The notes under the pieces were generated by a model. That model was not told where the DNA came from. It saw nothing but the letters and a program-made list of their open reading frames with translations, and did not search any database. 17,656 nt of DNA from CAYZFD01 sp964477735 (GTDB taxonomy: Bacteria > Bacteroidota > Bacteroidia > Flavobacteriales > Flavobacteriaceae). How positions within the stretch are numbered: position 1 is the first letter of the stretch; each line of letters opens with the position of its first letter. This document shows, one piece after another, positions 1 through 6,182 of this stretch. The DNA is taken from the NCBI GenBank assembly GCA_964477735.1, contig CAYZFD010000031.1, positions 1-17,656 on the forward strand, written 5' to 3'. Made by a program: the position numbers and the translations under genes.

Positions 1-347
1 AACCCTTAGTAAAATTTGTTCAAGACAACTTTGTCGAAAAGAAAGAATTTCCAGATTTCACTTCTGGAGATACCCTCACTGTTTATTATGAAATCCGCGA
101 AGGCGAAAAAGTGCGTACGCAGTTTTTCAAAGGTGTTGTAATTCAGATTAAAGGAACAGGTGCTTCAAAATCCTTCACCATCCGCAAGATGTCGGGGACT
201 GTGGGTGTAGAGCGTATTTTTCCTTTTAATTTGCCAACCCTACAAAAGATAGAGGTCAACAAGCGCGGAAAAGTTCGTCGCTCTCGCATCTATTATTTCC
301 GCGATCTAACTGGTAAGAAAGCCCGTATTAAAGACCGTCAGCACTAA
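1..347 (+). CDS. rplS: 50S ribosomal protein L19, 5' end outside the window
   Basis: This is a structural protein of the large ribosomal subunit, located near the interface with the small subunit. The frame is open from the left edge and reads PLVKFVQDNFVEKKEFPDF, which is the usual start region of L19 in Bacteroidota, so only one to a few N-terminal residues are missing. The L19 core follows: GEKVRTQFFKGVVIQ, then SFTIRKMSGTVGVERIFPF, then VNKRGKVRRSRIYYFRDLTGKKARIK near the end. The total of about 115 residues fits the family. The stop is TAA at 345-347. No clear intrinsic terminator with a T run follows; instead a large inverted repeat array starts 20 bases downstream. Codon use looks like that of the neighbouring genes. 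The identification is secure; the true start codon cannot be seen. Confidence 0.97.
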   Translation, partial: PLVKFVQDNFVEKKEFPDFTSGDTLTVYYEIREGEKVRTQFFKGVVIQIKGTGASKSFTIRKMSGTVGVERIFPFNLPTLQKIEVNKRGKVRRSRIYYFRDLTGKKARIKDRQH

Positions 348-366
348 GATCAGCTCGGGATTTATT

Positions 367-527
367 AATTACGAATTGTTTAATTACGAATGATTCAATT
401 ACGAATCGGTTAATTACGAATGGGTTAATTACGAATGATTCAATTACGAATGGGGGAATTCTCTAATTCGTAACTCATAATTCTTTCATTCGTAATTCTT
501 TAATTCATAATTCTTTAATTCGTAATT
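367..527. repeat. 15-bp-phased inverted repeat array between rplS and icd
   Basis: Six exact copies of AATTACGAAT start at 367, 382, 397, 412, 427 and 442, a period of exactly 15 bases. The 5-base spacers vary (for example GATTC, CGGTT, GGGTT). After a short centre around 452-465, the reverse complement ATTCGTAATT appears as exact or one-mismatch copies at 473, 488, 503 and 518, again at a 15-base period. One extra out-of-phase copy with one mismatch lies at 466. The two arms could form a long interrupted hairpin in RNA or a cruciform in DNA. The reading frames across it are not coding. The array occupies most of the 243-base gap between rplS and icd, ending just upstream of the probable icd promoter. 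It could be a transcript-end structure for rplS, a protein-binding array or a REP-like dispersed element; the sequence alone does not decide. Confidence 0.9.
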
Positions 528-538
528 CTCAAATTAGA

Positions 539-570
539 TTTGACCATTTGCCACTGCAGTAGTATATTTG
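539..570 (+). promoter_or_regulatory. Probable Bacteroidota-type promoter of icd
   Basis: TTTG at 539-542 is followed after 20 bases by TATATTTG at 563-570. This matches the known Bacteroidota pattern of a TTG-type -33 element and a TAnnTTTG -7 element. The icd start codon lies 20 bases after the -7 element, preceded by an A-rich leader. It is a sequence match only. Confidence 0.6.
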
Positions 571-590
571 CCGCGAATTAAAAAAAACAC

Positions 591-1820
591 ATGCCAAAAA
601 TACCCGTAGCCCATCCGGTTGTAGAGCTCGATGGAGACGAAATGACCCGCATCATTTGGAAGTTTATTAAAGACCAATTGATCCTTCCCTACCTCGATTT
701 AGACATTAAATATTATGATTTGTCGGTAACTTCTCGCGATGAAACCCAAGATCAAATCACGATAGACGCTGCCGAAGCCATTAAAAAGTATCAGGTAGGC
801 ATCAAATGTGCTACGATCACGCCAGATGAGGATCGAGTTAAAGAATTTAATCTTCAAAAAATGTGGCGCTCGCCCAATGGCACCATCCGCAATATTGTTG
901 GGGGCACCGTTTTTCGGGAGCCCATCATCATGAAAAATGTGCCGCGCTATGTGCAAGGCTGGACCAAACCCATTTGTATTGGGCGTCATGCGTTTGGGGA
1001 TCAATATAAAGCTACAGACATCGTTACCAAAGGAAAAGGGAAACTCACCATGACCTTTACTCCCGACGACGGCAGTGAGGCGCAAACCTGGGAAGTTTAT
1101 CAATTCAAGGAGAATGGGGTGGCCATGAGCATGTATAACATCGACTCTTCAATTTATGGTTTTGCACGCTCTTGCATGAACCAAGCACTCACCAAAGGTT
1201 GGCCCCTTTATATGTCCACCAAAAACACCATTCTCAAAGCCTATGACGGTCGCTTTAAAGACATTTTTCAGGAGGTTTTTGACAATGAGTTTAAGTCGAA
1301 ATTCGAAGCCGCTGGCATCACCTACGAACATCGCCTCATCGATGACATGGTGGCTGCTGCTATGAAATGGAACGGTGGTTTTGTTTGGGCCTGTAAAAAC
1401 TATGACGGTGACGTACAGTCCGATACGGTTGCACAAGGATTTGGTTCGTTAGGGCTCATGACTTCAGTGCTGGTAACTCCCGACGGTCAAACCGTCGAGG
1501 CAGAAGCTGCCCATGGCACCGTGACCCGTCACTACCGGCAGCACCAGCAAGGAAAAGAAACTTCCACCAATCCCATTGCTTCTATTTTTGCATGGACTAG
1601 AGGCCTGATGCACCGAGGAAAACTCGACAACAACCAAGCTTTGATTGATTTTTGTCAAACCCTTGAACAAGTGTGTATCGACACCGTAGAGGCTGGAATG
1701 ATGACCAAAGACTTGGCTTTGCTTATTCACGGTGATCAAATGAACAAAACACATTACCTCACCACTCAAGAATTTTTGAAAGCACTTAAGACACAACTCG
1801 ACGCTACATTAGCCGCCTAA
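591..1820 (+). CDS. icd: NADP-dependent isocitrate dehydrogenase, eukaryotic-like dimeric type
   Basis: This enzyme oxidatively decarboxylates isocitrate to 2-oxoglutarate in the TCA cycle and makes NADPH in the cytoplasm. The 409-residue length and motifs match the subfamily that includes human IDH1/IDH2 rather than the E. coli type. Visible features are the substrate-binding stretch MWRSPNGTIRN at residues 91-101 followed by GGTVFREP, RHAFGDQYKATD near 135, and the metal-binding aspartates in DDMVAAAMKW (D251, D252) and YDGDVQSD (D274, D278). The NADP-binding region EAAHGTVTRHYR is followed by TSTNPIASIFAW. The ATG at 591 gives the usual family start (MPKIPV...). The gene stands alone between the repeat array and a strong terminator, so it is likely monocistronic. 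No truncation or missing key residue was seen. Confidence 0.97.
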   Translation: MPKIPVAHPVVELDGDEMTRIIWKFIKDQLILPYLDLDIKYYDLSVTSRDETQDQITIDAAEAIKKYQVGIKCATITPDEDRVKEFNLQKMWRSPNGTIRNIVGGTVFREPIIMKNVPRYVQGWTKPICIGRHAFGDQYKATDIVTKGKGKLTMTFTPDDGSEAQTWEVYQFKENGVAMSMYNIDSSIYGFARSCMNQALTKGWPLYMSTKNTILKAYDGRFKDIFQEVFDNEFKSKFEAAGITYEHRLIDDMVAAAMKWNGGFVWACKNYDGDVQSDTVAQGFGSLGLMTSVLVTPDGQTVEAEAAHGTVTRHYRQHQQGKETSTNPIASIFAWTRGLMHRGKLDNNQALIDFCQTLEQVCIDTVEAGMMTKDLALLIHGDQMNKTHYLTTQEFLKALKTQLDATLAA

Positions 1821-1840
1821 AATTGGCCATCAATATTGTT

Positions 1841-1869
1841 AAGGAGCCTCAGCGGGCTCCTTTTTTTTT
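1841..1869 (+). terminator. Rho-independent terminator of icd
   Basis: An 8-bp stem, AAGGAGCC at 1841-1848 with GGCTCCTT at 1855-1862, encloses the loop TCAGCG. A run of nine T (1861-1869) begins within the stem's 3' end. It lies 20 bases after the icd stop. Confidence 0.9.
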
Positions 1870-1876
1870 ACCTTTG
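1869..1876 (+). promoter_or_regulatory. Possible -7 element for the TonB receptor gene
   Basis: TACCTTTG matches TAnnTTTG and sits 12 bases before the ATG at 1889, directly after the icd terminator. No good -33 TTG was found at the usual spacing, because that region is the terminator stem, so this is a partial match. Confidence 0.4.
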
Positions 1877-1888
1877 TAAAAAAAAGCT

Positions 1889-4246
1889 ATGAACCGTTAT
1901 GGGTCTATCCTGCTATGGTTGTTGCTCAGCACTATAGCGATTGGGCAACAAAACCTGACCATCAATGGCACAGTCAAAGATGCCGAAACCAAAGAAAGTC
2001 TGATTGGGGTTACCCTCGTTTTTAAGGAGCTCAACAAAGGCGTTGTTACCAATAATTATGGTTTTTATTCCATCAGCATTCCCGAAGGCACCCATACGCT
2101 TTTGGTGGGCTATTTGGGCTACGAAACCCAAGAAATCAATAGGTATTTTGGCGAATCAAACACGATTAACCTCGAACTGAAACCCGCTCAAGAGGCTCTT
2201 GAAGAGGTGGTGGTCACAGAAACCAACGAACAAATAAGCATCAAAAGACCGCAGATGAGCGTGAATCGATTGAGCGCCAACAATATCCGCCAAACGCCGG
2301 TGGTTTTTGGTGAAGCAGACCTGCTTAAAGCCTTGCAATTATTGCCAGGTGTCACCAATGCTGGAGAAGGCACTGGAGGCTTTAATGTTCGTGGAGGGGC
2401 TGCAGACCAAAACCTTATTTTGCTCGACGAGGCCACCCTGTTCAATTCCTCTCATTTGTTTGGCTTTTTCTCTGTGTTTAATCCCGATGCCATTAAAGAC
2501 CTCACCTTATATAAGGGAGGGATCCCTGCCAAATATGGCGGTCGCTTGTCCTCTGTGTTAGACATTTATCAAAAGGAAGGAAACAGCAGTCGATTTAGTG
2601 GCAATGGCGGTATTGGATTGGTAGCCAGCAGACTACTGCTCGAAGGTCCTATCAACAACGGAAAAGGATCGTTTTTGGTGGGTGGAAGAGGCACCTATGC
2701 GCATCTGTTTTTGGCACTGGCCGACAATCCCAACCGTGCCTATTTCTATGACCTAAACACCAAAATCAGCTACCGACTTAACGATAAAAACAAACTCTAT
2801 TTGTCGGGTTATTTCGGAAGGGATGTGTTCAATGTCAACCAGTCATTTGTGAACACCTATGGCAATGCCGTTTTCAATTTAAGATGGAATCAACTTTTGT
2901 CCGATAAATTGTTTTCAAATTTATCCTTGATTTATAGCGACTATTACTACGGACTCACCCTCGATTTTGTTGGCTTCAATTGGGACTCCGGCATTCGGAA
3001 TTTTAATCTGAAATACGATTTTAATTACTACCTTAAAGAAGGTGCAAAAATGGGATTTGGCCTACAATCAACCTACTACAGCTTCAATCCTGGGAATATT
3101 GCACCCAACCGACCTGATTCGGGCATAAATCCCGAACAATTAGATAAAAAATATGCCCTCGAAAGTGCCCTTTATCTCGATTTTAACTATGACCTCAGCA
3201 ACCAGCTTTCTTTTAACGCCGGAGTTCGGTTCAGTCACTTTGCACGCTTCGGGCAAACAGGCCTACAAACCTACAACAACGATCAGGCCGTGCGCTTCAA
3301 TACCAACTTGGGTATTTATCAGTCTGCAACGCCCACAGGGCGCTTCCAAAACACCAGTTCGTCGGAAGTAATTAAAACCTATTTCAACCTAGAACCCAGG
3401 TTTACATTGGCCCTGGGTGACGACCGACAAGCGTGGAAGTTAAGCTATAACCGACTCTATCAATACCTCCACCTCATTTCCAACACCAATGCCCCCACTC
3501 CACTCGACGTTTGGGCCCCCAGCGGACCCTATCTCAAACCACAACAACTCGACCAATGGGCAGTGGGATATTTTATAGATCAAAATGAGTATAGCATTGA
3601 GGTTGAGACCTTTTATAAAGACATCCAAAACCGTTTAGACTACATCGATGGTGCCGATCTAGTGGCCAACAAAGCCATAGAAAGGGTGCTCATTGCTGGG
3701 AAAGCCCGTGCCTATGGCTTGGAGTTTTTGCTCAAAAAAACAACAGGTGCTTTCAAAGGTCAATTGGCCTATACCTATTCTAAATCAGAGCAAATAACTA
3801 CTGGACTAGGACTTGGAGATCCCGGAATTAACCAAGGAAAATGGTATTCCACGCCCCACGACAAAACACATGACATTGGCCTCACGGGAAGCTATCAATG
3901 GAGCAAACAATGGCAATTGGCTTTTAATGCTGTTTTTCAAACCGGTCAACCCATCACTTATCCCAATGGACAATATGCCTTTTTGAACCTTCGTGTGCCC
4001 AGCTACAATTTGAGAAATGGTGACAGATTGCCCAACTACCACAGACTCGATATCTCAGCAACCTACCATCCAAAAAAACAAAAGAAATGGTCTCGTGAGT
4101 GGGTTTTTGGAATCTATAACCTTTACAATCGGAGGAATGCCACCTCAATTGCCTTTAGGCGGAACAAAGAAACTATGCAAAATGAAGCTGTTCAATTTTC
4201 CTTATTTGGAATCGTTCCGGCAGTAACCTACAACATCAAATTTTAA
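1889..4246 (+). CDS. TonB-dependent outer-membrane receptor with N-terminal carboxypeptidase-regulatory-like domain
   Basis: This is a predicted outer-membrane beta-barrel that imports an unknown substrate using energy from TonB-ExbBD. The 785 residues begin with a signal peptide (hydrophobic SILLWLLLSTIAIG, likely cleaved around residue 19). A CarboxypepD_reg-like domain follows at about 22-100 (INGTVKDAETKESLIGV), as is typical of Bacteroidota receptors. EEVVVT at 105-110 resembles the conserved segment before the plug. The plug domain at about 115-230 contains the family motif NVRGG at 166-170 and YKGGIPAKYGGRLSSVLD. The rest is barrel, with many alternating aromatic strands, ending in a terminal strand with a C-terminal Phe (VTYNIKF). 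A DUF4249 lipoprotein gene starts 4 bases after its stop, a pairing often seen in this phylum. No SusD homologue is present, so a polysaccharide-utilisation role is not supported. The substrate is unknown. Confidence 0.93.
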   Translation: MNRYGSILLWLLLSTIAIGQQNLTINGTVKDAETKESLIGVTLVFKELNKGVVTNNYGFYSISIPEGTHTLLVGYLGYETQEINRYFGESNTINLELKPAQEALEEVVVTETNEQISIKRPQMSVNRLSANNIRQTPVVFGEADLLKALQLLPGVTNAGEGTGGFNVRGGAADQNLILLDEATLFNSSHLFGFFSVFNPDAIKDLTLYKGGIPAKYGGRLSSVLDIYQKEGNSSRFSGNGGIGLVASRLLLEGPINNGKGSFLVGGRGTYAHLFLALADNPNRAYFYDLNTKISYRLNDKNKLYLSGYFGRDVFNVNQSFVNTYGNAVFNLRWNQLLSDKLFSNLSLIYSDYYYGLTLDFVGFNWDSGIRNFNLKYDFNYYLKEGAKMGFGLQSTYYSFNPGNIAPNRPDSGINPEQLDKKYALESALYLDFNYDLSNQLSFNAGVRFSHFARFGQTGLQTYNNDQAVRFNTNLGIYQSATPTGRFQNTSSSEVIKTYFNLEPRFTLALGDDRQAWKLSYNRLYQYLHLISNTNAPTPLDVWAPSGPYLKPQQLDQWAVGYFIDQNEYSIEVETFYKDIQNRLDYIDGADLVANKAIERVLIAGKARAYGLEFLLKKTTGAFKGQLAYTYSKSEQITTGLGLGDPGINQGKWYSTPHDKTHDIGLTGSYQWSKQWQLAFNAVFQTGQPITYPNGQYAFLNLRVPSYNLRNGDRLPNYHRLDISATYHPKKQKKWSREWVFGIYNLYNRRNATSIAFRRNKETMQNEAVQFSLFGIVPAVTYNIKF

Positions 4247-4250
4247 GCTT

Positions 4251-5057
4251 ATGAAACCTCGTATTTTCATCACGTTCTTAGGTATTTTTCTCTTCTCTTG
4301 TGAAGAAGTGATCGAGCTAGAACTTCCTGTAGCCACACCCAAACTGGTCATCGACGCCCAAGTCGCTTCCCACATCAGCACGCCCAACGACGGGCATGCC
4401 ACAGTCAAAATTAGCCAAACCGTTCCCTACTACAACGATAGCATTCCACCATTCACTGCGGCCACCGTTTCGATTACGGACATGAGCAACAACACCAAAT
4501 ATGTTTTAACTCAACAGGAAACATCTGGGGTTTATGAGGCCAATCTACCGCTATCCCCTACCACGCGCTACGCCCTTCTTGTCGAAGCCAATGCCATGCA
4601 ATACACAAGCGAAGCAGCATTTGTGCCTGGGGTTAAGATAGACAGTGTGAGCCAAGGCGATGGGGTGCTTTTTACAGGAAACGAAACCGAAGTGATTTTG
4701 AGTTTTACCGATCCGGCCGAGACTGAAAACTTTTATTTTATCGATTTTGGGTTTGATGAATATTTCACTTCCCAAGATCGTTTCTATAATGGCAGTCCCT
4801 TTAATTTTTCCTATTTCTATGATGAAGACTTTCCTAAAGGAACCCCTACAGAAATTCGCATGGAGGGCATAGACGAGGCCTTTTTTAGCTATTTGCGTAT
4901 TTTGCTAAGCCAAAGTGGCCAAAACAGTGGAGGCCCCTTCTCGACACCCAGTTCAGCCCTGCGCGGCAATATCATAAACCAATCGGATAGTGAACAACAT
5001 CCCTATGGTTACTTCAGAATTTCGGGCTATGACACCATTACCTTTGTGGGACAATAA
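4251..5057 (+). CDS. DUF4249 domain lipoprotein, partner of the TonB receptor
   Basis: This is a predicted lipoprotein of 268 residues. The lipobox LFSC places the lipidated cysteine at residue 17, directly followed by two glutamates; acidic residues just after the cysteine resemble the surface-export signal described for Bacteroidota lipoproteins. The start of the mature part (ELPVATPKLVIDAQV) and the end (LRGNIINQ, then YGYFRISGYDTITF) match the pattern I know for DUF4249. The middle is beta-rich with no enzyme motif. The gene starts 4 bases after the receptor stop and is surely co-transcribed with it. I infer an accessory role at the cell surface, for example substrate capture for the receptor, but no function is established from the sequence. 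The length is near the low end for the family. The stop codon lies 15 bases before the murQ start. Confidence 0.8.
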   Translation: MKPRIFITFLGIFLFSCEEVIELELPVATPKLVIDAQVASHISTPNDGHATVKISQTVPYYNDSIPPFTAATVSITDMSNNTKYVLTQQETSGVYEANLPLSPTTRYALLVEANAMQYTSEAAFVPGVKIDSVSQGDGVLFTGNETEVILSFTDPAETENFYFIDFGFDEYFTSQDRFYNGSPFNFSYFYDEDFPKGTPTEIRMEGIDEAFFSYLRILLSQSGQNSGGPFSTPSSALRGNIINQSDSEQHPYGYFRISGYDTITFVGQ

Positions 5058-5061
5058 TGTG

Positions 5062-5069
5062 TACATTTG
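5062..5069 (+). promoter_or_regulatory. Possible -7 element immediately upstream of murQ
   Basis: TACATTTG fits TAnnTTTG and ends only 3 bases before the chosen murQ ATG (5073). If active it would give a leaderless or nearly leaderless mRNA. The nearest TTTG (5043-5046) is only 15 bases upstream, shorter than usual, so the match is weak. Confidence 0.3.
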
Positions 5070-5072
5070 TGT

Positions 5073-5888
5073 ATGAGTTTTCACAAAATCACTGAGTCGG
5101 ACTCTAATTATGATGCCCTCGAAAAGCGAAGTGTAACAGCGCTATTAAACATCATCAATCGTGAAGATCAAACGGTGGCCATGGCCGTGCAAAAAGTACT
5201 TCCTGCCGTCGCTAAACTCACAGAAAAAGTTGTGAGCCAACTCAAAAGTGGTGGACGACTTTTTTATATGGGCGCTGGTACGAGTGGTCGTTTGGGCGTA
5301 GTAGATGCCTCGGAATGCCCACCCACCTTTGGGGTCGCACCTGACAAAGTCATTGGGCTTATTGCCGGCGGGGATGCTGCCATTAGAAAGGCCGTTGAGT
5401 TTGCCGAAGACAATGCCGATCAAGGTTGGGAAGACCTAAAAGCACATCACATTTGCGAAAAGGACTTTGTTGTGGGATTGGCCGCATCGGGCACTACGCC
5501 CTATGTGGTGGGCGCCTTGTCTAAATGCCAATCAGCGGGCATTCCAACAGGGTGTATTTGCTGCAATGAGGGAAGTCCTTTGGCTGCAGTCGCCGACTTT
5601 GTAGTTGAAGTGGTGGTGGGACCCGAAGTGGTCACAGGAAGCTCTAGGATGAAAGCAGGCACCGCACAAAAAATGATCCTCAACATGATCTCTACGACCA
5701 CCATGATTCAGTTGGGGCATGTGCAGGGACATCGCATGGTGGATATGCAACTCAGCAACCACAAACTTGAAAACAGGGCTCAACTCATGGTCATGGAAGC
5801 CCTGAATATTGAAGCTGAAAAAGCAAAAGTTTTGCTCCAAAAACACGGCAGCGTTAGAGCGGCCATCTTAGCTGGAAAAAATGAATAA
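5073..5888 (+). CDS. murQ: N-acetylmuramic acid 6-phosphate etherase
   Basis: MurQ cleaves the lactyl ether of MurNAc-6-phosphate to GlcNAc-6-phosphate and D-lactate in cytoplasmic cell-wall recycling. The 271-residue protein is a SIS-domain enzyme. The sugar-phosphate loop is MGAGTSGRLGVVDASECPP (66-84), and E81 and E112 (in VEFAEDN) align with the catalytic Glu83 and Glu114 of the E. coli enzyme. VGPEVVTGSSRMKAGTAQK is the family signature. I chose the ATG at 5073 (MSFHKITESDSNYDALEKR); a TTG two codons earlier, at 5067, overlaps a promoter-like element and is less likely. The protein is slightly shorter at the C terminus than E. coli MurQ, as is common in this phylum. It follows the DUF4249 gene by 15 bases and overlaps the next gene by 8. 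No MurNAc kinase (anmK) or transporter is in view. Confidence 0.95.
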   Translation: MSFHKITESDSNYDALEKRSVTALLNIINREDQTVAMAVQKVLPAVAKLTEKVVSQLKSGGRLFYMGAGTSGRLGVVDASECPPTFGVAPDKVIGLIAGGDAAIRKAVEFAEDNADQGWEDLKAHHICEKDFVVGLAASGTTPYVVGALSKCQSAGIPTGCICCNEGSPLAAVADFVVEVVVGPEVVTGSSRMKAGTAQKMILNMISTTTMIQLGHVQGHRMVDMQLSNHKLENRAQLMVMEALNIEAEKAKVLLQKHGSVRAAILAGKNE

Positions 5889-6093
5889 AACACCTCTCAA
5901 AAAAGGCATAAAGTTCCTATCCTATACACTCCTATGTGCTTTTGTTGGACCCACACTACTCTATCAAGCATTTAAGAACGAAGGTCACCCCTGGTTTCTG
6001 TTTGTACTGGGCCTTGGTTTGGGCATTAGCCTACTGGCCATTTTGCTTGGTTTTAGAGGGATTCAACAATTGATTAAAGGGATTTTTGATTGA
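5881..6093 (+). CDS. Small two-helix membrane protein, DUF6095-like
   Basis: This is a 70-residue protein with a short basic N-terminus (MNKTPLKKGIKF) and two predicted membrane segments, about residues 12-32 and 38-60, joined by a short polar turn (FKNEGHPW). It ends in a short amphipathic tail. The GPTLLYQAF stretch and overall shape match the DUF6095 family of Bacteroidota, as far as I can judge by eye. Its start overlaps the last 8 bases of murQ, so translation is probably coupled. That tie suggests a role connected with murein recycling or envelope state, but this is guilt by association; no function is known. The ATG at 5881 is the only good start. Confidence 0.75.
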   Translation: MNKTPLKKGIKFLSYTLLCAFVGPTLLYQAFKNEGHPWFLFVLGLGLGISLLAILLGFRGIQQLIKGIFD

Positions 6094-6130
6094 TTTTTTT
6101 GAAAATTTCGAATTCGCAAATTCATCGGTC

Positions 6131-6159
6131 TTGTCAGTAGTGTCATTGTCTTATATTTG
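6131..6159 (+). promoter_or_regulatory. Probable promoter of the thrS-infC-rpmI-rplT operon
   Basis: TTG at 6131-6133 and TATATTTG at 6152-6159 are separated by 18 bases, a good match to the Bacteroidota vegetative promoter pattern. The start codon of thrS is 24 bases downstream, with AAGGA at 6171-6175 as a plausible Shine-Dalgarno sequence, unusual among the genes here. The segment TCTTATATTTGCAGCAG at 6149-6165 recurs almost exactly before the transketolase genes. Confidence 0.6.
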
Positions 6160-6182
6160 CAGCAGCAATAAAGGAAACGCTA

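Noticed and set aside
367..527. CRISPR array
   Set aside because: The repeats are only 10 bases with 5-base spacers, and they invert midway; no cas genes are nearby.
699..1796. Antisense open frames across icd
   Set aside because: They mirror a well-conserved gene, have no family resemblance and no start signals.
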